A stretch of 10,260 bases of DNA from Entrophospora sp. SA101 (Eukaryota; Glomeromycota; Glomeromycetes; Entrophosporales; Entrophosporaceae), in the NCBI GenBank assembly GCA_958430865.1, contig CAUDNR010001236.1:61650-71909 (forward strand). The letters are read 5' to 3'. The notes beneath the pieces were generated by a model. That model searched no databases and was not told where the DNA came from. It was given only the letters and a program-made list of their open reading frames with translations. Of this stretch, positions 1-9,400 are shown piece by piece; position 1 is the first letter of the stretch, and every line of letters starts with the position of its first letter. Position numbers and translations under genes: made by a program.

Positions 1-1500
1 TTAATATGTGGTTATTATGTATGTTTCTGCGTAATTAACAAAAACGTGCATTCCGATTCTTTTGTCTAGGTACTGTACTATTTGCTGTGATGAAACAGGT
101 AATTAATTGTATTTGTTCAGCAAAATCCCAAGAAATATGAGTATTTATATTAGATGAGCATGGAATAATATCCTCTTCAACAATCATTGAAGTATTATTT
201 CTATATTTTAAATCTTCCTTTGCATTTTGAATATGATTCCTAAGAGATTTAACAAATAAGTTAAATTAATAGTATATATTGAAAAAAAATATTTGAATTG
301 ATACCTATAATAATCTCTCTCTTCATTTGACCATCTAATATGTTCATTCCAAACTTTTACTCTTTTTTCTTTTTCAGCTGAGGCCCAGAGAGTTGAATTG
401 AACCTCATTTCTTTACACAATTGACAAAGATCAGTTCGAGGGGATAGGAATTGTATTTCAGGAAGATATTTTTTCCAAATTCTGACAAAACTTTTATAAT
501 AAACAGAAAGCTCTGGAGTTTCAGCAATATTATTTAGGAATTAATCATGCATTCTTGTATAATTTTCTTTTGTAGATAAATAAATTATAGGTTTTGTATC
601 TCTTTTAAAATGACAGCCTAGTAAATTCAAAATTATTAATAAATATTTGATAATATAAATTATTTTTATTTAAAACTTACCTGGAGATGGTAAACCATGT
701 AAAGATGCAAAATTTTTAATAAATGTAAGTATTTTTAATATATTATCAAAAGAAATTGCATTAGGTGGTTTTTTTCTTTTGTTTAAATGTGTTACTGGGA
801 TAATATCATTATTTTTATAATGTTTTTTTAAATTTTTTAATCTATTTTCTGATAAATTATATAGATTCAAAAAAGCATTAGCACATATTTTAACTCCATC
901 ATAAATATATTTTAATGTCATATAATTATTGATTGTATTCATTGGATTCCTTATTGAAGCTGAGACAACCCCCAATAAAAATATATTTTGTTCATTCTTA
1001 TTTAAATTGTTATAATTTTTATATCTTAATATAGCACTTTCTTGATCAATATTTGTTAAACAATCTTTATTACAACATTTTGTTTTTAATATATTTAAAA
1101 TATAAGCTTTTGATTCTTCATTTTTTTGATCTATTTTTTCTTGTGTTGTTACTAATTCATCAGAATCTATTTCAACTGAATTTTTGCAATAAATATTTCT
1201 AAATTTTTGAATTTCTAAATCTGAAAAAATACTACCATTTGTGTTATCAAGTTCATCATCAGAAACTTCTGACTCATCAGTCTCATCAATGCCAATGATA
1301 TCTTCTGCTAGAATATCCAAAGGAGAAATAAAATTATTTTGAAGTTCTTGGAATTCTTCATTTAATTCTGATAATTCTGGGTGGGTTTCGTCAAAAAGGT
1401 TATTATTTTCAGATAAAATATTATTTTTTTTATTATTATGTATGATGGGTAAAAAAAATTTTAATTTGGATATTATCAAATTTGTACATTTCTTTGTAGA
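1..1500 (-). pseudogene. Transposase-like gene, broken, 5' two-thirds only
   Basis: Three coding blocks can be joined on the minus strand: 682-1500 (codons end at 681), 305-617 and 1-239, separated by 63- and 65-bp GT-AG introns with matching phases. The first block is acidic near its start, then has KTKCCNKDCLTNID, a Cys cluster followed by a basic helix-like region and KILTFIKNFASLHGLPSPG. The second contains FLSPRTDLCQLCKEMRF, a C-x2-C motif. The third has HISWDFAEQ. From memory this order matches a transposase-like protein family abundant in mycorrhizal fungi and some invertebrates; the catalytic half would lie beyond the left edge. The gene is damaged: a TAA at 541-543 interrupts the second block, a one-base shift near 101-108 seems to move the match to another frame, and no in-frame ATG exists before position 942. 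Another possibility is a fast-evolving host gene with unrecognised introns. Confidence 0.6.
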
Positions 1501-1694
1501 TCATCCCGGAAATTTGGGTCATTGCACGAAAAAGGTGTTTTTCAAAAAACGAAAATATCTAACAACTTTATTAAGTAAGCATGGGTATGTTCTAGCTCAA
1601 ATAATTCCTAGGCACATAATGCATGTAATCATGTTACTATCTCAAAAATGATCAGAAATCAAAATTCGGCCTTTTTTGCTGTCCATGCCCCAAT
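1480..1694 (-). mobile_element. Possible terminal non-coding part of the transposon-like element
   Basis: This stretch lies between the transposase-like gene and the channel 3' flank. It is less AT-rich than its surroundings and more complex than the flanking intergenic DNA, as expected for the end of a mobile element. Its outer edge carries attggggcatg when read on the minus strand, a word that recurs inverted at 10013-10023. I cannot see a target-site duplication because the other end of the element is outside the window, so the boundary is a guess. Confidence 0.35.
1684..1694. repeat. 11-bp inverted repeat, left copy
   Basis: catgccccaat here is the exact reverse complement of attggggcatg at 10013-10023. 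The two copies bracket the channel gene. Beyond the 11 bases similarity is weak (gacagcaaaa against ctgcaacaaaa). Confidence 0.5.
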
Positions 1695-1837
1695 ATGATG
1701 TTCCATATGTTTATATTTATAGATTATATGTGTGTGTATATGTTTTTAAATGATATAAAGATTAAATTAACAATTAGAAGTATTAATACATAAATAAATT
1801 ACAGATTAAAATAAAAAATTTTAAAGTCTAAATAGAA

Positions 1838-1877
<40 letters not shown>

Positions 1878-1886
1878 TGTATTATA
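1695..1886 (-). other. 3' UTR and flank of the channel gene
   Basis: These 192 bases directly follow the channel stop codon. They are almost pure A/T, starting with a (TA)n tract, and no convincing AATAAA signal is present, which is common for fungal genes. No open reading frame of note lies here on either strand. Confidence 0.5.
1851..1877. repeat. (TA)n microsatellite in the channel 3' flank
   Basis: A perfect TA dinucleotide run of 27 bases, preceded by an imperfect one from about 1838 (tatatgtatatg). It begins within 10 bases of the channel stop codon, so it would lie in the 3' UTR if transcribed. Confidence 0.9.
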
Positions 1887-3466
1887 TTATGATGGATTTT
1901 CTTCATTTTCATTGGACATTTCTTGCAAAGTAGCTAAATAAGTAAATAAGTATCAAATGAATGAATAAACAAATGAATTATACAGCACTAATTAATAATA
2001 AAAATCGTCTTACCATGCCAATAATTATTTTGCAAACTATTAAATAGTTGGTTTGCAGTCTGATCGTCTATTTCTGAGTTGGAATCAATTGAATTCCAAA
2101 AACTATTGTTGTTGTCACTGTTATTGCTGTTTTCATTATCACCATCCCTATTTTCATGATTAAATGAATAAATTTCGATTAATTGTTAAATGTTTTTTTA
2201 ATTAAAAATTAAAAATTAAAAATCATACTTACACAAAAACAGATGACGTTGCATTTGAGAATTCATTAGAATTGAAACTGGACGTTCTTGTGATAAAATA
2301 ATCAGATATGTGATGGTCAGAGTTCATAGACATTGGAGATCCTGGTGAACTTGTTGACCCTGGTGTTGTGGCTGCTGAAATACTATTAAAGGACAAGGGG
2401 CTTGGTGCACTGCCAATAAATGATGGTGAATGTGTTCCATCAATATCATCTGTATTGACTCTGAGATTTTGAGATTCCATATCATTCACCATAATTGTCG
2501 GTACTTTGGGGATATGATTTTAATATATTAATATATAATATAACAGTAACATAGAGATTTTCACAAAGTAAAACATTCATCTTATGGTGTCAAAGAATTT
2601 AAAATATCTACTTACTTCCAGCTCCGCTCATCCTCTCCTTTAATATTTTTTCTTCTTTTAAAGCTTTGAATTTTTTATGCCAATATATCGTTCTCAACAG
2701 GGACCTGACACGATCTCTGTTAACATTATCTGCAACTTTTTCTAATTTTTCTTTCCTCTTTACAAATTCATGAATTCTAAAATAAAAATAAAATAATTAA
2801 TAAAAACAATAAAATATTCTTATTTACTATTATGTAATTATACTTACTCTAAACTTTTTTCATCATCAATTAATTTATAATGAGAAAGCATTAACAGCAT
2901 GTTTGTAAATGAAACTCCTTTTTCACTACCAAAACCATCTCTTTCCACTGATATTAAAGCTTCCTATTGAATTACAATCAGAGAAGAAAAAAATCAATCA
3001 ATTAGTAATTGCAATAATAATTATTATTATTATTAAAAATTTTAGTTCTTGCCATTATTTTATTTTTACCTGATACAAATAATTATAAGCCCTTTTACGT
3101 TCACAAACTTTTTGTTGATTAATTTGTAACAAATTATGTTCAAGTTTTCTAACATCAATATCGTCAACTTGTAATGTATTATTTTCTTTTTGTTTGCTAC
3201 TACCCCACATTGCATTTTGTCTAAAAAGTTCTTGAGTATTATGACTAACATTACTGAGATTACTTAAATCAAATTGTTTGTGAATCTTGGAATTTTTCAT
3301 TAAATTTGGTATTAAGAATTCATCATCGTAAATTTTCACATTAAATGAACCACTCAATTTCTATTATTATTATTTTTTTTTTTAATTTTGAATAAAATTT
3401 TAATTATTATCATCATTATTATTCCTATAAAATAGGAGGAAAAAAATTTTTTTTTTAATACTTACA
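1887..3466 (-). other. Cch1 C-terminal cytosolic region, conserved block and variable tail
   Basis: Exons 17-22 follow the EF-hand. Exon 17 contains SFNVKIYDDEFLIPNLM, a block I associate with fungal Cch1. Exon 18 has SVERDGFGSEKGVSFTNML, and exon 19 has DRVRSLLRTIYWHKKFKAL, both again characteristic of Cch1. From exon 20 (residue about 1882) the sequence becomes low complexity, rich in Ser, Thr, Pro and Gly, with several SP and TP sites. Exon 21 is rich in Asn, Asp and Ser. The last exon encodes only 14 residues after the split codon, ending NENEENPS before TAA. Confidence 0.85.
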
Positions 3467-6400
3467 CTAAAAAATTTTCCAAAATCTTCACTTTTAATAT
3501 AACCTGTTCTGTTTATATCAATTTCTCCCCAAACTTTTTTAAATTTTCTGATCTCATCACGGTTCACCAAACTGAATTCCGCTGCAATCTGATAACAATA
3601 TGAGAAATTGTTTGTAACTACCACTATAAACATATTTGCAAATATATACATTGATAAAACATTCCATGATATGAATAGAAAATGTGCCCAATGTTGACTA
3701 CCACAATCGCTCTGTAGAAAATCTTCACCGCTTACACAAAATGGGGACTCTACTTTATAATCATACATTATTGAATTCCATCCTTCTCTAAATATTATAC
3801 AATCAAAAAATTTTAAAATAAATAAAGATGTGCATAGTTTGTTATCAAATTACAAATTGAATGATAGTTTACCCTGTAACCATTCTAAATAACGTTATCA
3901 TTGCTGTTGGAAAATTTCTAAAATTAATATGGTCGCCACTATTAGGTCCATATCTGGTAAGTCCAAAAATTTCCATAAACATTATAGCATATACAACAAA
4001 TACAATAGACCAAACTGCAAATAAATTAAAGATTGATGGTATACTTGAACTAAAAAATATACAAAATAACAAATTAATAGATTTTTAAAATAATTTAAAA
4101 ATATAAATAAAAAACCTACACCATGTTTTTGAATAACTGATTTAAAACGTCACTTTTTTGAAATAATTTAAAAGCAATCAATATCAAAAAAATTTTTCGA
4201 TATTTTATTGCATCAATGTTAGAGTTTGGTATAAGATCTAGTATATTAGTAACTGCAGCACCCGTAACCACTACTAAATCAAATAAATTCCATCTATTGC
4301 TACGAAAAACATTCCATCCCAATCCTGTGATCTTTATCACGATATCTATAATATAGATTATTATAAATACTGTAAATAAAGCACCTAAAAAAAAATTTTT
4401 TTAAAAAATTAAAATGCGTATTAATTAATTATATATATATATATATATATATATTAATTAAAATAATAAACAGTTTATAAAACTTACTTTTTAAGCTCTC
4501 ATACCAAGTAACATCTTCAAAATATTTAGACTCAGTCAAAAGCAACAAAATGTGCAGTATATAAACTCCTGTCATGATTTTACTAAGAATACCCCTTTTC
4601 TCAACACTCAAATCATAACAAAATCTTCTAATTTTATTAAATGGTCTGATCTTTGGTCTTTTTGATGGTTTGATTTGTTTCAATATTTTCTGCAAGTCGA
4701 TCCATCTGTTTTGATCTGATGTCAAGTATGCAGCACCTGACTTTGATTGATAATTTGATATGATAACACTTATAAATAATGTTAGGACAAATACAGCACC
4801 TGCCAAATTATATACCATAAAAAACAATGAATTCCATTTAGAAGCAAATGGCACTGGTGATAAATCTTTTCCTTTTATGTTCATTGAAGTTGTCATGACA
4901 TTTATCCATCCTTCACCTGAAACAATTTCAAACAATATTCTTAAACTTGATTGAAAGTCATCAAAATTATATGAATATGGATTGTCCCATATTCTTGGTG
5001 TTAACACAGGCAGCTGGTTATATATAATTTGCTGATATTCGTCTTTGCAATCATCTATACCCACTATAGCGGAATCAGTATCATTACATAAAAAAAATAA
5101 CCCTGAAAATATATTTTGTCCATATATTGCAAATGGTATAATTAAACTTATTGACAATAATGCTGCATCTAAAATTCTAGGTGCTCCAGCTATTAAAATT
5201 GCATGAAACGTGTTTTTAATTGAACTTGATAAATTGATCAATCTTAAAGCTCTTAAAGCTTTAAATGCCCTTATAGCTCTTGAAACCGAAATATTACTGG
5301 TAGTAGAGATTGAGAAAATCAAATTTATAAATAGGGTAATTAATACTGCAAAATCCAATTGATTCCAGACGTTAAGCAGATAAGCATTTGGTGTCAATAA
5401 AAATCCATCTGCAATTATTTTTATAGCAAATTCGATCATAAAAATCAACGTAAATACAAGATCTGTAACCCAAAACCATGTAACCCAAAACCATGGTCCG
5501 CTGTTCCTTTCGTGTGTTTGATAATATACTTTTTGAAATGAAGGTACAGTAATGCATGCTAAAACTACACTGGCTACGATACAAAAATAGATAAAAATAC
5601 CAAATACCAAACTTAATTTAGAATTTGGTCTTGTCCCATAAATCCTTTCTCCATAACTTGATGGCACCAACAGTTGACAATATCTACGTATACGATTATT
5701 AGGTGACAAAAACCAGAGTGATGCATTATAATTTGGGTGAGCTGCTATAAAATCAGCTTTCATTGCTCTGCGTTCTTGGTAATCATCGAGAAAAATTTCA
5801 GCATGTCTTTCATTGACTGTATCTCCAGCAAAGCCATCACTAAAATAAAAAAATTTAATTAACTAATCAATCAAAAAAAATGCTTTTTTGACTATCTTTA
5901 CAAAATAAAAATTACTTGTTTCCTCCCACATTTATTTCATCAAATTGTACACTTCTTCTATCATTGTCATTTTTAAATAATGGGGTTTGATCATTTTCTG
6001 CGTTAATACCAAAACATCGTTGAAGGTATTTAATAAATGAATTTGATTTATCAACATTATCATCATTTTTGTGTCCCTAAATTAAATAAAAATGTTAATT
6101 TTTTTTTTTTTACTCAATAAGCTAACATATATATGTGTGTGTTAATTACACGCTACCATTTTTTCATTAAAATCGTTATTATCATTCAGAAATTCTCTAA
6201 CTCTTCTTTTTTGTGTATGTAAAATCAAATTAGAAGGAATATTTTCTACATATAAAGCTTTTGGTTTTGCTTGAAAATATCTATAAAAGTTCCATCTATC
6301 AATGACATCTTCTTTTTTTATTTTGGGATTTGATTTATTTTTAAACTTTTTAATTTGAATCTTGTGTTTTTCTTCTTCAGCAGTCTCAAAATTTTCTTGT

Positions 6401-9400
6401 ATCACAGCAATAAACATAGTCAATAATATAACTAATAATAAATAATTATAGTTCAAATTATAACTATAATAATATTGTGTAATTTTATAAAGATGATATA
6501 TAAAAACTTACAATTTGACAAGCTAACGTATATAATTAAAAAACATGCTGCTATGTATGCTGTTGCAGTGCTACCCTTTATTGATTCATATTGCAATGTG
6601 TTGTACAATACTGTTGTCCAATCTTCACCAGAAAACAACTAAATTAAATATAAATTAACAATAAACAAAATCTTTATTATATTATCATTATAATAATAGT
6701 AGTAGTAGTAATAAATTTACCTGATAAAATGCTATAAAACCATTAAATATATCACTAAAATTCATAGTATTTGGAATACCATCAAAATCGTTATCATCTT
6801 CATACGGGATTACACCACGTAATAATTGGACTCCCTATTTTTTAAATATTTTATATAAAAGTTTTTTAGAAATATTAAACTATTTTAAAAAATCTTAATT
6901 AAAAAATAAAAGAAATTTAAATATTATTACTTACAATTATTGCTGCAATAAAATTTACAATAATAATAAACAATATCAAATTCACCAAACCTACTAAACT
7001 TCCTAAAACTCTCACCTGTTAAATTGATAAATAAAAACTTTTAATCAAAAAAATATCTTTTTTTTTTTTTTTAAAGAAGGAATTAAATATTCTTACCAAT
7101 AAATTTCTTAATCTTGGTACAGCAATTACAACTCTGTAAATCCTTGCTATTTGAAATACAGTCATATAAACATATACAGGTGAATTTTTTATAAAAGGGA
7201 TTTGAATCACGAGTGTTATAATAACCAATGTTAAATCTACTATGTTTGCCCATTTGTCAAAAAATAACCTCAACTTTGGAAAATATGAAAAAAATCTCAA
7301 AAGTATTTCTACACTAAATATTATTGTAAAAACAAGTTCAGCTCGATCTTATTTATCATCATCATCAAATTATACAAAATATAAAAATATATAAATATTA
7401 GTTAATTAATAATAATATAGATATATATAAATATTCCTAAAAATCTAACCTATAACCTCAGTCTTTGCACCATCATCATTATTTTTTCTAAATGCCATAA
7501 TGAATAGGTCAATGAATATAAAAAAGACCCAAAGATATTTAGTTTCTCTCATTATACGATTTAGTATGTTTGGTTTTATTGTTGTTTTCCCATCTTGTAA
7601 TTTCCATCCTTCAGCATCATCCAACAAAACAGGTGTAGATCTTAAAATAATAATAATTATTATTACATCAAAAAAATAAATAAATTTAGTATTTGTTATA
7701 AAATAATAATAATAATAATAAATACAATAAATATTAAGATTAATAGGCTTACTTTGATAATGTAAAAGCTGAATGTGATGTATCATCACGAATTTTTGCA
7801 AACATTTTTGTGATAACAGCAACAAACAAATTGACAAGCCAAAAATTTAAAATAATGACTGCAACAATAAAATATAAGCAAGATATTCCATATTCAGAAT
7901 CCATTGTTGAATACATCAAATAAGACCAATTTTGAACTTATTGATTAAAAATATTTATAATAATAAATAATTATATAAAGAAAATAGTTAATTAAAAAAA
8001 AATTATTCAAAAAGCAAAAAATTAAATATTAGAATAATAAAAATCTTTACTTGAAGATATAACAAACACTAAAATCATGGAAACTCCAAAATTATCAAAA
8101 GAAATCATTTTATTGTATGGATTTGAAGTTTCCTTAAAATAAATAATTTTTATTTTTCGGGAAAAAATTTAAATTAGTAAATTAAATAAATAATTTCATA
8201 ACATTTGACTATAGAATTTTAAATTAGAATATATTTACCATGCATATTTGACCTAATGGACAAATAAATCCTTTGGGTGGTTGCAAAGAAACTCCAACAG
8301 CTTCTACCACATTTTTTTCATCATTTATTTGAAAAAACCCACCACAATGTTTATCTGGAATTTCAATTGTATCACTATTATTAGCAGGATTTATCCATAC
8401 ACAATGTCTTAAAAATGAACCTTGGAATGCTTGAGTGCCAATAATACTGAATAATAAAAAAAAAAAGCCAATAAAGAAAATAACATTCACCAACAAGGAT
8501 GCACTTTTTTTCAATGACTGTAATATTGTTGCACTACCACTTGTGATTGACAAAAGCCTTAGGCTTCTCAGAGTAGATAATGCTCTCAATAAATAAAAAT
8601 GCTGAACTCCACATAAAGTTATTATCAAATGAATCCAAAAACTACAAACAGCAATTAAATCAATTCTATTGAAAGTGTGTCTTAAAAATGCGGTATCAGA
8701 TATAGATATTGCCATGGTGTTGGGCAAACCGTATTGATTATATGATAATGATAATGAACCATCTCTTGTATGAGAATGAGATTGTTTTGAATTAAATGAT
8801 GATGTTATTTGAGAATTCTTAGGTTCAGAATATAATTCATCGTATGCTATTGAACGAATTTCTTTTTTGGGATTGATGATCAACCCAGAAACAATAATCC
8901 TTGCTGTAATTTCCACTCTAAAAAAATTTTAAATAATCAATTAATTACATATTTTATATATGTATATGTATATCTATATATGCAAGAACATACGTGTATA
9001 TTATAAATATTCCCACTATTATATAACTAGCTATAGATTGACTCCACATTGGTGCTACTTCATTATCATTAACTGGATTCCATGCATCAATAACCAATAA
9101 TAAAATATGTAATAATATAAGTGATAAAATCACTATTTCGGCCCATCTATCATAAAATTAAAATAACATTTTAACACATTTATAAGAAAAAATAATAACA
9201 AAATAATTAAACAATTGATTCTTACGGATTACTTAATAATTCAAAACACCATATCCTTATAGAATTGGTTGGGCTAAAAATGTACAATGAATTTCCTAAT
9301 AATGGAGGGCCGAATTGTTGACTTGCAGATTGAAAACTTTCATTTGGTTTATGATTTAAAGATCTTTGCTGTTTGAAAGAATCTGCAGGAATTGATCGAT

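Noticed and set aside
1442..1651. Plus-strand open frame of 69 codons opposite the transposase-like gene start
   Set aside because: It lies in what appears to be non-coding element DNA, has no recognisable domain, and overlaps the opposite coding frame at one end.
2199..2224. Short attaaaa direct repeats in intron 20
   Set aside because: Three low-complexity units in an AT-rich intron; nothing suggests a function.
2229..2492. Ending the channel at the TAA directly after residue VFV in exon 20
   Set aside because: The TAA lies inside a strong GTGTAAGT donor. Exons 21 and 22 follow in phase and give a hydrophilic tail with its own stop at 1887-1889. Ending in exon 20 is still possible as an unspliced form.
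3861..4088. Plus-strand open frame of 75 codons
   Set aside because: It is antisense to exon 15 of the channel, whose minus-strand reading gives clear S5 and pore sequence.
4760..4954. Plus-strand open frame of 64 codons
   Set aside because: It is antisense to exon 13 over the repeat III pore and S6, which is clearly coding on the minus strand.
5372..5584. Minus-strand open frame of 70 codons inside exon 13
   Set aside because: It is a shifted frame of repeat III; the correct frame gives S1-S3 of the channel.
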